This document shows positions 55,452 through 64,000 of a stretch of 64,000 nt of DNA, one piece after another. The notes under the pieces were generated by a model that was not told the origin of the DNA, ran no database searches, and saw only the letters and a program-made list of their open reading frames with translations. Origin of the DNA: UBA4416 sp963422675. GTDB lineage: Bacteria > Bacteroidota > Bacteroidia > B-17B0 > Aurantibacillaceae. Position 1 is the stretch's first letter. Every line of letters begins with the position of its first letter. The position numbers and the translations under genes are program-made. The stretch spans positions 682,001 through 746,000 of the forward strand of contig CAXVYS010000024.1 of assembly GCA_963422675.2 (NCBI GenBank). The letters run 5' to 3'.

Positions 55452-58145
55452 ATGAAAATTAAACATGCCCTTTTTTCTTCTGCAATCATAGCATTAGCAG
55501 TTGCCTGTTCTACCTCTAAAAAGAGCCAGCAAACACCTTCCACTGTTGGTAACGAACCGGCCATTATGCTGGATACGATAAAAGTATTGGCCGAAGAGCC
55601 CGTGAAAAAGAAAGTGTACCAGGCTTCGGAAACCAAGCTCAACGATATTATCCATACTAAATTATGGGTGAGCTTCGATTGGCAAAAGTCGCAAATGACG
55701 GGTAAAGCAGAGCTTCTTATCAAACCTTATTTTTACCCAACCAATCTATTGTATTTGAACGCAAGAGGGATGGAAATAAAAAGTGTGAAAGGAACTGCTT
55801 TAATTTATAAGCCCATCATCGTTAAACAAGGGCAAAAAGTAAGCGACGAAGATTCGTATACCAAAATCCCATTAAATTTAAAATATGTATATACCAACGA
55901 TTCTATTAGAATTGACCTGGGACAGATCCTGGCAAAAGATCAAAAATATACGATCGAGATAGAATACATTGCTAAACCGGAAGAGTTAAAAAAAGATGGC
56001 GGAAGTGCTGCCATTAGCGATGATAAAGGTTTGTACTTTATTAATCCAACAGGTTCCGATCCTGATAAAATGCCGCAGATATGGACACAGGGAGAAACAC
56101 AGTCGAACTCCGTATGGTTTCCAACCATCGATAACCCTACCGAAAAAATGACGGACGAGATCTTCATGACAGTGGATGATAAATATGTAACGCTATCTAA
56201 CGGTTTGCTTACGGACTCTAAAAAAAATGCAGACGGTACCCGTACAGATCATTGGAAAATGGATTTACCACATGCGCCTTATTTAGTAATGATGGCTGTA
56301 GGAGAATTTAAAAAAGTAACGGATGAACCCTGGAATGGCAAAGAGGTAAGTTATTATGTGGAAAAAGAATATGAACCACACGCAAAAGCTATTTTCGGAA
56401 AAACAAAAAAAATGATCGAGTTCTATTCTACGAAACTCGGAGTGCCTTATGCGTGGCCTAAATACGCGCAGATTGTTGTGAGAGATTATGTAAGCGGTGC
56501 TATGGAAAATACCTCTGCTACCTTGCACGGCGATTTCATTTGCTACCAAACAACGCGTGAAATCATTGATGGCGCTAAAGGAGAAAGCACTATTGCTCAT
56601 GAATTGTTTCACCAGTGGTTTGGCGATCTGGCCAGCTGCGAAAGCTGGAGTAATCTAACGTTGAACGAGTCGTTTGCTACTTATGGTGAATACTTATGGG
56701 AAGAATATGAAAACGGGAAAGACGCCGCAGATGACCACAGCGCGCAATCACGTGCAGGATATTTTGCCCAATCAACTCAGAAACAAGTTGACTTAGTACG
56801 GTTTGATTATGCGGAACGTGAAGACATGTTTGATGCATTTAGCTATAATAAAGGAGGACAAATCATTCACATGTTAAGAAAATATGTGGGTGACGACGCT
56901 TTTTTTGCTTCCCTGAAATTATACCTTGAAAAAAACAAGTTTAAAACAGCTGAAGCGCATGATCTGCGTTTAGCGTTTGAAGAGGTTACCGGGGAAGATT
57001 TAAACTGGTTTTTCAACGAATGGTATTTTTCAAAAGGGCATCCTGTACTGGACATTACCAAATCGTATGATGCCGCTACAAAAAAAGTAAAACTGGAAAT
57101 TACCCAAAAACAGGATTTTAAAGAAACACCACTGTATAAATTGCCTATTGATATTGATGTATATGCAGGGGGTAAAAAAGAAAGAAAACGAATCTGGATC
57201 GATGATGTAAAAACGACGGTTCTATTGGATGCAGCAACAACTCCCGACCTCGTAAATTTTGACGCAGAAAAACAATTACTGGCAAAAATGATTTACCCTA
57301 AAACAAAAGAAGAGTACATTTTTCAATATAAAAATGCACCTCTTTGGGGAGACAGAAACGATGCCATGGAATATTTTAAAGAGAATGTTGCTGATGCCGA
57401 CATTTATGCTCTCCTAAAAACGATTGCAAAAAATGATGTATGGTTTAAGTTCAGAAGCAAAGCGATTAATATATTAAGTGATGTTGCAAAAAATAAAGAA
57501 ACGGATTTGAAACCCTTGTTTTTAGAGATTGCTAAAAAAGATGTCAAAACAAAAGTAAGAGCAACAGCAATTAAAGCCTTGGCTGCAAATTATAAAGGCG
57601 AGGACCTAAACGCGTTGTATGAAAGTGCCTTAGGAGAGCAATCTTACGCTATTGCTTCTGAGGGCTTTGACGCCATTGCTAATACAAACCCTGAATTAGC
57701 GATGAAAAAAGCCAAAGCGTTGGAAAATGAACCATCTAAGGAAATTATTTATTCGATCATGGATTTGTATTCAAAAAATGGAACAGAAGAAAACCATGAA
57801 TTTTTTAAAAAAACCAAGAAGCAATTCAGTGGCTATGAATTAATGGCTTACGGTAATTTATACGGCAAGTTTTTAAAACGCCTTACAAAACCTGAAAGTG
57901 TTATAGATGGGGCTAAAGAAGTTGCTAAAATAGGAACTACTGATAATAAGTATGTAAAATATACTGCCCAAAAAATGATGAAAGATCTGCTTAGCGTATG
58001 GCAGGACAAGGAAGATAAATTAAATGCCAAAGTAGAAAAAGGAAAAAAGGAAAACCAGGATATAACGGCATTGAGCAATGAGTTAAAAACAGTAGCAGAC
58101 ACTAAAAAGCAAATAGGGGAGCTGTATAATTCAATTAAGAAATAA
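55452..58145 (+). CDS. M1-family zinc metallopeptidase (aminopeptidase), lipoprotein
   Basis: An 897-residue M1 peptidase. MKIKHALFSSAIIALAVAC ends in a lipobox cysteine, so it is probably an outer- or inner-membrane lipoprotein facing the periplasm or surface. The exopeptidase motif GAMEN is at about residue 348 (SGAMENTS), and the zinc motif HELFH (about 383) is followed 18 residues later by the third ligand Glu in LNESFATYG, an exact HExxH-x18-E. The C-terminal part (about 620-870) has HEAT-like helical repeats. It releases N-terminal amino acids from peptides. Confidence 0.93.
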   Translation: MKIKHALFSSAIIALAVACSTSKKSQQTPSTVGNEPAIMLDTIKVLAEEPVKKKVYQASETKLNDIIHTKLWVSFDWQKSQMTGKAELLIKPYFYPTNLLYLNARGMEIKSVKGTALIYKPIIVKQGQKVSDEDSYTKIPLNLKYVYTNDSIRIDLGQILAKDQKYTIEIEYIAKPEELKKDGGSAAISDDKGLYFINPTGSDPDKMPQIWTQGETQSNSVWFPTIDNPTEKMTDEIFMTVDDKYVTLSNGLLTDSKKNADGTRTDHWKMDLPHAPYLVMMAVGEFKKVTDEPWNGKEVSYYVEKEYEPHAKAIFGKTKKMIEFYSTKLGVPYAWPKYAQIVVRDYVSGAMENTSATLHGDFICYQTTREIIDGAKGESTIAHELFHQWFGDLASCESWSNLTLNESFATYGEYLWEEYENGKDAADDHSAQSRAGYFAQSTQKQVDLVRFDYAEREDMFDAFSYNKGGQIIHMLRKYVGDDAFFASLKLYLEKNKFKTAEAHDLRLAFEEVTGEDLNWFFNEWYFSKGHPVLDITKSYDAATKKVKLEITQKQDFKETPLYKLPIDIDVYAGGKKERKRIWIDDVKTTVLLDAATTPDLVNFDAEKQLLAKMIYPKTKEEYIFQYKNAPLWGDRNDAMEYFKENVADADIYALLKTIAKNDVWFKFRSKAINILSDVAKNKETDLKPLFLEIAKKDVKTKVRATAIKALAANYKGEDLNALYESALGEQSYAIASEGFDAIANTNPELAMKKAKALENEPSKEIIYSIMDLYSKNGTEENHEFFKKTKKQFSGYELMAYGNLYGKFLKRLTKPESVIDGAKEVAKIGTTDNKYVKYTAQKMMKDLLSVWQDKEDKLNAKVEKGKKENQDITALSNELKTVADTKKQIGELYNSIKK

Positions 58146-58148
58146 TAG

Positions 58149-58179
58149 TTTAACCACATAGTCACATAAGTAAACAGAG
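58149..58179. repeat. Left terminal inverted repeat of the GxxExxY cassette
   Basis: A 31-base sequence beginning TTTAACCACATAGTCACATA. Its reverse complement occurs at 58628-58658 with 29 of 31 positions identical. Confidence 0.9.
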
Positions 58180-58199
58180 AAGAGAAACTTTAGAACAGA

Positions 58200-58616
58200 A
58201 TGAAGAGTGTTACTAAGAAATATTTGGATGAATTAACCTATGAAATTGTAGGCTCATCTATAGAAGTACACAAAGCGCTTGGCCCGGGGCTATTAGAGTC
58301 TGTTTACCATAAATGTTTGAAAAAAGAATTATCATTAAGAGGAATTGGTTTTTTATCCGAATTTTCTATTCCTGTTTTATACAAAGGTGATTCTTTAGAT
58401 GTGGATTTGAAATGCGATTTATTTATTGAAGATGCAATAGTTGTAGAGCTGAAATCAGTAGATAAAATGTTACCATTATTTGAGGCACAATTGTTAACCT
58501 ATATGAAATTATTAGAAGCGCCAAAAGGGATTCTTATAAATTTTAATGTCAATAATATTTTCCATGATGGGCAAAAAACATTAGTAAACGATTATTTTAG
58601 ATTAATACCAGAATAG
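58200..58616 (+). CDS. GxxExxY protein, RecB-like PD-(D/E)XK nuclease fold
   Basis: A 138-residue GxxExxY-family protein. The name motif is Gly30-Leu-Leu-Glu33-Ser-Val-Tyr36. Asp73, Glu83 and Lys85 (LKCDLF, VVELKSV) form the PD-(D/E)XK nuclease set, and Gln97-x3-Tyr101 matches the QxxxY of RecB-like and Cas4-like nucleases. All likely catalytic positions are intact. The family is widespread in Bacteroidota, often in many copies per genome, and its biological role is not established. The gene lies inside a pair of 31-bp inverted repeats, and its 3' end is duplicated downstream. Confidence 0.88.
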   Translation: MKSVTKKYLDELTYEIVGSSIEVHKALGPGLLESVYHKCLKKELSLRGIGFLSEFSIPVLYKGDSLDVDLKCDLFIEDAIVVELKSVDKMLPLFEAQLLTYMKLLEAPKGILINFNVNNIFHDGQKTLVNDYFRLIPE

Positions 58617-58627
58617 AAAAAACAAAA

Positions 58628-58658
58628 CTATGTTCACTTATGTGACTATGTGGTTAAA
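58628..58658. repeat. Right terminal inverted repeat of the GxxExxY cassette, copy 1
   Basis: Begins CTATGTTCACTTATGTGACT; reverse complement of the left repeat at 29 of 31 positions, starting 11 bases after the GxxExxY stop. Confidence 0.9.
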
Positions 58659-58666
58659 AAAACAAA

Positions 58667-58751
58667 TCTTATAAATTTTAATGTCAATAATATTTTCCAT
58701 GATGGACAAAAAACATTAGTAAACGATTATTTTAGATTAATACCAGAATAG
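58667..58751 (+). pseudogene. Duplicated 3' tail of the GxxExxY gene
   Basis: The second copy of the 135-bp unit still encodes the last 28 residues of GxxExxY (ILINFNVNNIFHDGQKTLVN onward) and its stop codon, but has no start and no nuclease core. It is a by-product of the duplication. Confidence 0.85.
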
Positions 58752-58762
58752 AAAAAACAAAA

Positions 58763-58793
58763 CTATGTTCACTTATGTGACTATGTGGTTAAA
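58763..58793. repeat. Right terminal inverted repeat, copy 2
   Basis: Identical to the repeat at 58628-58658. It ends nine bases before the ATG of the S9 peptidase gene, so it forms that gene's immediate upstream region. Confidence 0.9.
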
Positions 58794-58802
58794 AAAACAA
58801 AC

Positions 58803-60950
58803 ATGAAAAAACAAATTCTAATTTTATCAATGGCTATGTGTTGTGGTGTAAGCACACAAGCCCAAAACAAACTCCTTACCATACAGGAAGCAGTATCCAA
58901 AGGCCGTACAACACTTGCACCTAAAAAACTACAAGGATTAAACTTTATCGCAGGGTCCGACCAGTTTTCCTATGTTATAAATGATGCCATTGAAATCGGG
59001 GATAAAAAAAGCGGGAACGTTGCAAAGCTTTTATCTTTAAAAGACCTTAATGCTACGCTAAAGTCCGCAAATAAAGATACACTGGCTTCCTTAACCAATG
59101 TAACCTGGAAAAACGTTACCCAGTTCTATTTTTCAAATAAAAAAGGAGAACAGATTTATGACATTACCAAAAAATCGATTTTGGAAACAGATAAGAAAGA
59201 AGAAGATTCAAATCTGGAATCGTATGATAAAGAACCTGTAACAGGAATTGTTACATATTGCAAAAATCACAACCTGTTTGTTGCAAAGGATGGTAAGGAA
59301 ATACAGGTAACAACGGATGGTTCTTACGAAATTGTTTACACCGGAAAAAACGTACATCAAAATGAGTTTGGGATCAGCAAAGGAACTTTCTGGAGTCCTA
59401 AAGGGAACTATCTGGCGTTTTACCGCATGGATCAAAGCGATGTAACCGATTATCCTATTATTGACTGGAGCGTTCGTCCTGCAAAAAATGTAAACATTAA
59501 ATACCCGATGGCAGGCAATAAAAGCCACTATGTAACACTGGGAATATACGATGTAAAAAACAACAAAACACATTACATTAAAACAGAAGGACCAAAAGAA
59601 CAATACTTAACCAACATTGCCTGGAGCCCCGATGAGAAGCATGTTTACATAGCGATATTAAGCCGCGATCAAAACCATATGAAATTAAATGAGTATGATG
59701 CCCTAACCGGAAATTTTGTTCATACCCTGTTTGAAGAACATGATGATAAATACACAGAACCTTTACACCCGATGTTATTTGTAAAAAACAATCCTGCACA
59801 GTTTATCTGGGAAAGCCGTAAAGATGGATATAACCATTTTTATCTTTATAATGTTGATGGAACGTTAATTAAGCAATTAACCAAAGGAAACTGGGAAGTA
59901 AAAGCAGAAAACGGATTTGATGAAAAAGGAGAACGCCTGTTTTTTCATGCGAACGAACAAAGCCCTGTTAACCAGGATTTTTACAGTGTGAATTTAAAAA
60001 CAGCCGAAGTAAAACGCTTAACGTACGGAAACGGCTTCCACACCTGTATGGTAGATGAGAAAGGAAATTACATCATTGATAATTTTTCGAGTAGCACGAT
60101 TCCGAGAGAATATAATATGATCAATGCCAATACTAAAAAAGCAATCAACATTTACAAAGCAGATAATCCTGTTAAAGATTATAAACTGGGTAGCTGGAGT
60201 TTATTCACTATTAAAAATGCCGAAGGAACAGATTTATACTGCCGTTTATTTAAACCGGTAAATTTCGATTCCACTAAAAAATATCCGGTATTGGTATATT
60301 TATATAACGGGCCACATTCGCAAATGGTAACCAATACCTGGATGGCGGGAGGAGAGCTTTGGTACCAATATATGGCAGAAAAAGGCTTTATGGTATTTAC
60401 GCTCGATGGCAGAGGAACATCGAACAGGGGTAAAACATTTGAACAGGCAACCCACAGGCAGTTAGGAACCAAAGAAATGGAAGATCAGTTAAAAGGAGTT
60501 GATTATTTAAAATCATTACCTTATGTAGATGCGAATCGTATTGGTGTGCATGGCTGGAGTTTTGGAGGATTTATGACCACGTCATTAATGACCCGCCACC
60601 CGGGTGTATTTAAAGTAGGTGCTGCTGGCGGACCGGTTATTGACTGGACTTACTATGAAATTATGTACACGGAACGTTATATGGATTCTCCACAGGATAA
60701 TAAAGAAGGGTATGACAAAAATAATTTACTGAACTATGTAGATAAATTAAAAGGAAAATTATTAATGATTCATGGAACACAGGATCCTGTAGTTGTTTGG
60801 GAACATAGCATCCTCTATCAAAAAAAAGCAGTTGATAAAGCGATTCAATTGGATTATTATGTATACCCGGGGCACGAACATAATGTGTTAGGGAAAGACA
60901 GACCCCATTTAATGGAGAAGATTACAGATTACTTTATTGAGAATTTGTAG
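58803..60950 (+). CDS. S9-family peptidase, DPP-IV type
   Basis: A 715-residue serine peptidase with signal peptide MKKQILILSMAMCCGVSTQAQ; ATG 58803 is chosen because a GTG at 58785 lies inside the duplicated repeat and would spoil the signal peptide. An N-terminal DPP-IV-like propeller (about 90-480) is followed by the prolyl-oligopeptidase domain. The catalytic triad is visible: Ser586 in HGWSFGGF, Asp in HGTQDPVVV (about 661) and His in YPGHEHNV (about 694). It probably removes dipeptides with Pro or Ala at position two in the periplasm. Confidence 0.93.
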   Translation: MKKQILILSMAMCCGVSTQAQNKLLTIQEAVSKGRTTLAPKKLQGLNFIAGSDQFSYVINDAIEIGDKKSGNVAKLLSLKDLNATLKSANKDTLASLTNVTWKNVTQFYFSNKKGEQIYDITKKSILETDKKEEDSNLESYDKEPVTGIVTYCKNHNLFVAKDGKEIQVTTDGSYEIVYTGKNVHQNEFGISKGTFWSPKGNYLAFYRMDQSDVTDYPIIDWSVRPAKNVNIKYPMAGNKSHYVTLGIYDVKNNKTHYIKTEGPKEQYLTNIAWSPDEKHVYIAILSRDQNHMKLNEYDALTGNFVHTLFEEHDDKYTEPLHPMLFVKNNPAQFIWESRKDGYNHFYLYNVDGTLIKQLTKGNWEVKAENGFDEKGERLFFHANEQSPVNQDFYSVNLKTAEVKRLTYGNGFHTCMVDEKGNYIIDNFSSSTIPREYNMINANTKKAINIYKADNPVKDYKLGSWSLFTIKNAEGTDLYCRLFKPVNFDSTKKYPVLVYLYNGPHSQMVTNTWMAGGELWYQYMAEKGFMVFTLDGRGTSNRGKTFEQATHRQLGTKEMEDQLKGVDYLKSLPYVDANRIGVHGWSFGGFMTTSLMTRHPGVFKVGAAGGPVIDWTYYEIMYTERYMDSPQDNKEGYDKNNLLNYVDKLKGKLLMIHGTQDPVVVWEHSILYQKKAVDKAIQLDYYVYPGHEHNVLGKDRPHLMEKITDYFIENL

Positions 60951-61029
60951 TGCTTTCACCACAAGACAAAAAGAAAAAATAATAATAACCTCCGAGGCCT
61001 CCGCGCTTCTATAGTGCAACCGTAAAGAC

Positions 61030-62280
61030 ATGGACTTTAAAATATACACTCATACTGTAACTGAACGATTTATCCGTTACGCAAAAATTGATACACAATC
61101 TGATCCTAATTCGCCAACCTGCCCCAGCACGATGAAACAAAAAAACCTGGGTAAGTTATTGGTTGAAGAATTACTGGCCATGGGAATTAAAGATGCGGAG
61201 TTGGATGAGCATGGTTACGTGTATGCGACCATTCTATCTAATACGAGCAAACAGGTTCCTGTTATTTGTTTTTGTTCGCATATGGATACATCGCCCGATT
61301 GCAGTGGTGAAAACGTAAAACCACTTATCCATAAAAACTATAAGGGGGAAGATATTGTATTACCAAATGATACAACACAAATTATTAAAGCTGCGGAGCA
61401 TCCTGATTTAAAAGCACAAATTGGAAATGATATTATTACAACCGATGGTACAACCTTATTAGGTGCTGATAATAAAGCAGGCCTTGCGGAAATTATGGAT
61501 GCGGCTCATTATTTAATGCAACATCCGGAGATCAAGCACGGTGCCATCCGGATTTTATTTACACCCGATGAAGAAATTGGTCGCGGTACAGATAAAGTAG
61601 ATATGAAACGACTAGGTGCTGAATTTGGTTACACAATGGATGGAGAATCACTTGGGCATATTGAAAATGAAACATTCAGTGCCGATGGTGTAAGTATTGT
61701 GATCCATGGTTTACCAACGCATCCGGGCTTCGCCAAAGGAAAGATGCAGCATTCTATAAAAATTGCAGCAGATATTATTAACCGCATCCCTAAAAATAAA
61801 ACACCCGAAACAACCGAAAAGAAAGAACCTTTTATACATCCCGTTGCTATTAACGGTGGGTTGGAACAAGTAGAAATAAAATTTATCATTCGTGCCTTTG
61901 ATACACCAACTCTAAAAGCATTGGAAACAGAGCTGGAAGAAATCACCAAATCAGTTTTAGCAAATTACAGCAGGAGCTCTTATGAATTTAAAGTAACAGA
62001 ACAATACCGCAACATGAAGGATGTGTTAGACACCTGCTATTTTGTGGTAGATTATGCTTTGGAAGCAATTCAAAGAACAGGCGTAAAACCTGTATTATCA
62101 AGCATTCGTGGAGGAACCGATGGATCCCGTTTATCCTTTATGGGTTTACCTTGTCCTAATATTTATGCGGGTGAACACGCATTCCATAGTAAGCAGGAAT
62201 GGGTAAGCATCCAGGATATGGAAAAAGCCACTCAAACCATTGTGCATTTAGCCGCTATTTGGGAAGAGCACGGTAAATAA
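61030..62280 (+). CDS. pepT: Peptidase T (tripeptide aminopeptidase)
   Basis: A 416-residue M20B metallopeptidase, normal length. It removes the N-terminal residue from tripeptides in the cytosol. Two zinc ions are held by His and Asp in FCSHMDTSPD, Asp in LGADNKAGLAE, Glu-Glu in TPDEEIGRG, Asp in TMDGESLG and His in GEHAFHSKQEW. The dimerisation (lid) domain is present (VSIVIHGLPTHPGFAKGKM). With the M1 and S9 enzymes upstream it completes a peptide-utilisation group, although it may have its own promoter. Confidence 0.96.
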   Translation: MDFKIYTHTVTERFIRYAKIDTQSDPNSPTCPSTMKQKNLGKLLVEELLAMGIKDAELDEHGYVYATILSNTSKQVPVICFCSHMDTSPDCSGENVKPLIHKNYKGEDIVLPNDTTQIIKAAEHPDLKAQIGNDIITTDGTTLLGADNKAGLAEIMDAAHYLMQHPEIKHGAIRILFTPDEEIGRGTDKVDMKRLGAEFGYTMDGESLGHIENETFSADGVSIVIHGLPTHPGFAKGKMQHSIKIAADIINRIPKNKTPETTEKKEPFIHPVAINGGLEQVEIKFIIRAFDTPTLKALETELEEITKSVLANYSRSSYEFKVTEQYRNMKDVLDTCYFVVDYALEAIQRTGVKPVLSSIRGGTDGSRLSFMGLPCPNIYAGEHAFHSKQEWVSIQDMEKATQTIVHLAAIWEEHGK

Positions 62281-62282
62281 AA

Positions 62283-64000
62283 CTACTCTATCCTTCTTAA
62301 GTTCATTGGCTTTGGCTGACTGATTACCATTGGGAATTTCTCAATTTTCACGGAGCTGCTGTCAAGGCCAAACGCTTTTGCTTCACTTAAGCTGAAACGC
62401 TTTAAGAAGAAATAAATATTTAAAATAAGCTTCTCAAAAAACGGCAAATCATTTTCGTATGAAAGGAATTTTTCGATCACCACAAATTTAAAATCACCAA
62501 TCACGTTATTTTTGTTGAGAGATTCGTAACGGCTGGTAATGTCAACTTCTTTGCATTTCACAAGGTCTTCTACTACTTTTCTGAAGAGTAAGTTTACTTT
62601 TGGAGCAACCCTGAAACCTAACCTGAAATCGATACGGATAATATCATCATTGGCTACATGAGTTACTTTGTATTCCATGCGGTAAGGTTCATTCATAACA
62701 TCTACGTGTACAAACCAGTATACATCGGCTTTTTTAGGTCGTTTCTGCAAAATAGAATAGATAATTTTTGCTTCAATTTCTTCGGGATTATTGGCACTGG
62801 TCATATATACCAAATGCGTGGCATATTTGGTTAACGACTCGTCATTACTTAAATCAATCAGTTTACTCTGATGGTCAGAAAGTTTTACCATATCTACATA
62901 ACGCTGTCTTATCTTTTTCGAAACAAACCAAACCGTCATCACAGACATTAACATAAAAGCAATTAATAAGGTAATCCACCCACCATGGGAGAACTTACTT
63001 AAATTGGCAGCAAGAAATGATAACTCGATAATGACGTAGACCGTTATGATCATAAAAATAAAAAACTTGTTATAACGCTTCATATGCATATAAAAATTGA
63101 GAAGAGTCGTCGTCATAAGCATACACAGCACAATGGCTAAACCATAGGCTGCCTCCATGTTTGCCGATTCTTTAAAATATAACACAACTCCAATACAACC
63201 TGCTAATAATAACCAGTTAAGTGATGGAATATAAATTTGGCCTTTTAAAACAGAAGGGTATTTTACTTCAACTTTAGGCCATAAATTTAAACGCATGGCC
63301 TCATTAATGAGCGTGAACGATCCGCTGATTAAAGCCTGTGAGGCAACAACCGCGGCAATGGTGGCAATCACAATCCCATAGGGGACAAAATTTTCGGGCA
63401 TCATCGCATAAAACGGATTGGTTGATTTAAACATATCCATTGTTTTTCCTTCCTGCGAAATTAACCAGGCACCCTGCCCGAAATAATTTAACACCAACAT
63501 GGATTTTACAAACACCCATGAAATACGGATGTTTTGTTTCCCACAATGACCCAGGTCGGAGTACAAGGCTTCTGCCCCGGTAGTACAAAGGAATACAGCC
63601 CCCAAAATTAAAAATCCTGAAGGATGTGTTTTTAATAAAAGATAAGTATAGTAAGGATTTAAAGAAGATAATACCGACCAATCATCCGTTAATCTGTACA
63701 CACCCAATACTCCAAGCATAAGGAACCAGATCGTCATCAAAGGCCCAAAAAATTTGCCAATAAAACTGGTACCGAATTGTTGTATAAAAAACAAGCCACA
63801 TAAAATCCCAATCACAATAGGAACCGTATTTAACTCAGGTTTAAAAAAACGTAACCCTTCCACCGCGGCAGAAACAGAAATAGGAGGTGTGATGATCCCA
63901 TCGGCAAGTAGCGCACTTCCACCAATAATGGCGGGTACAATTAACCATTTATATTTGGTACGTTTTACTAAAGTGAATAAAGAAAAGATCCCGCCCTCTC
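62283..64000 (-). CDS. kup: KUP/HAK/KT-family potassium transporter, 5' end cut by the window edge
   Basis: The minus-strand frame stays open from the window edge to the stop at 62283, giving 571 codons; a GTG at 63863 that could be read as a start lies inside the conserved core, so the real start is outside the window. The visible part begins EGGIFSLFTLVKRTKYKWLI and LLADGIITPPISVSAAVEGL, both typical of Kup, followed by about ten transmembrane segments and the cytosolic C-terminal domain. Kup imports K+ with H+. It converges with pepT, whose stop is two bases away. Confidence 0.93.
   Translation of the reverse strand, partial: EGGIFSLFTLVKRTKYKWLIVPAIIGGSALLADGIITPPISVSAAVEGLRFFKPELNTVPIVIGILCGLFFIQQFGTSFIGKFFGPLMTIWFLMLGVLGVYRLTDDWSVLSSLNPYYTYLLLKTHPSGFLILGAVFLCTTGAEALYSDLGHCGKQNIRISWVFVKSMLVLNYFGQGAWLISQEGKTMDMFKSTNPFYAMMPENFVPYGIVIATIAAVVASQALISGSFTLINEAMRLNLWPKVEVKYPSVLKGQIYIPSLNWLLLAGCIGVVLYFKESANMEAAYGLAIVLCMLMTTTLLNFYMHMKRYNKFFIFMIITVYVIIELSFLAANLSKFSHGGWITLLIAFMLMSVMTVWFVSKKIRQRYVDMVKLSDHQSKLIDLSNDESLTKYATHLVYMTSANNPEEIEAKIIYSILQKRPKKADVYWFVHVDVMNEPYRMEYKVTHVANDDIIRIDFRLGFRVAPKVNLLFRKVVEDLVKCKEVDITSRYESLNKNNVIGDFKFVVIEKFLSYENDLPFFEKLILNIYFFLKRFSLSEAKAFGLDSSSVKIEKFPMVISQPKPMNLRRIE

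Larger units (their letters stand above)
58149..58658. mobile_element. Inverted-repeat-flanked GxxExxY cassette (possible mobile unit)
   Basis: A 510-base unit with 31-bp terminal inverted repeats that encloses a single GxxExxY gene. It sits directly after the M1 peptidase stop. No transposase gene and no certain target-site duplication are visible, so it may be a non-autonomous element or a gene unit spread by other means. Confidence 0.5.
58532..58801. repeat. 135-bp tandem duplication (two copies)
   Basis: Bases 58532-58666 and 58667-58801 are identical at 134 of 135 positions; the only difference is G at 58571 against A at 58706. The unit holds the last 28 codons of the GxxExxY gene and the right inverted repeat. 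Confidence 0.97.

Noticed and set aside
58532..58801. CRISPR-like or satellite array
   Set aside because: Only two copies of a 135-base unit with no spacers; it is a simple tandem duplication.
1..64000. tRNA, rRNA or riboswitch genes
   Set aside because: I looked through the intergenic stretches and saw no cloverleaf-like or TTCRANNC T-loop sequences in a fitting context, and no ribosomal RNA segments.

Overview
The window is a piece of a Bacteroidota chromosome (class Bacteroidia by gene content; I cannot place it further). Signs are the AT-rich sequence, seven proteins with type IX secretion (T9SS) C-terminal sorting domains, Bacteroidota-type promoters (-7 box TAnnTTTG), gene starts that mostly lack a Shine-Dalgarno sequence, LytTR and HisKA_2 signalling, SprB-type repeats, and housekeeping genes such as rpiB, nadA, mnmG, fumC, mfd, rpoN, lepA and pepT. 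Both window edges cut genes: a DUF2490-like protein on the left and a Kup potassium transporter on the right.

Layout. 0-3.6 kb: DUF2490 protein, rpiB, a flavin/2Fe-2S reductase, a 0.5 kb AT-rich spacer, nadA. 3.6-10 kb: a MORN-like repeat exported protein overlapping a 1298-residue kinase with eight PAS modules, then a LytTR response regulator. 10-14.6 kb: exported unknown, mnmG, a zinc-ribbon methyltransferase, and five parS centromere sites within 1.7 kb, the last two in a non-coding stretch with gene debris. 14.6-17.2 kb: a tetR-SDR-metallohydrolase operon (minus strand) with the same 17-bp operator-like sequence at two places. 17.4-25 kb: fumC, two T9SS cargo proteins, a helical-repeat unknown, a barrel-like protein plus lipoprotein pair. 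25-30 kb: mfd and a T9SS cargo protein, convergent on a 38-bp perfect palindromic terminator. 30-32.8 kb: thioesterase, LolA-like protein, lipoprotein, hotdog dehydratase and DUF420 protein, resembling accessory genes of aryl-polyene/dialkylresorcinol clusters. 32.9-44.3 kb: rpoN, an SBBP-repeat T9SS protein and a 2513-residue SprB-repeat adhesin. 44.4-55.3 kb: lepA, O-antigen ligase-like protein, T9SS cargo, a second helical-repeat protein, a flavin-dependent halogenase-like enzyme, GNAT and VOC proteins. 55.4-64 kb: M1 and S9 peptidases separated by a GxxExxY nuclease-like gene flanked by 31-bp inverted repeats, then pepT and kup.

How it fits together. The parS cluster next to mnmG marks this as probably origin-proximal and a ParB loading zone, although parA, parB, dnaA and clear DnaA boxes are absent here. 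The cell surface is a strong theme: T9SS cargo, a giant adhesin, LolA-like and lipoprotein genes, O-antigen polymerisation or ligation and periplasmic or surface peptidases. The strongest candidates for something little described are the inverted-repeat-flanked RecB-like GxxExxY cassette with its 135-bp tandem duplication, and the sharp composition change inside the giant repeat gene.
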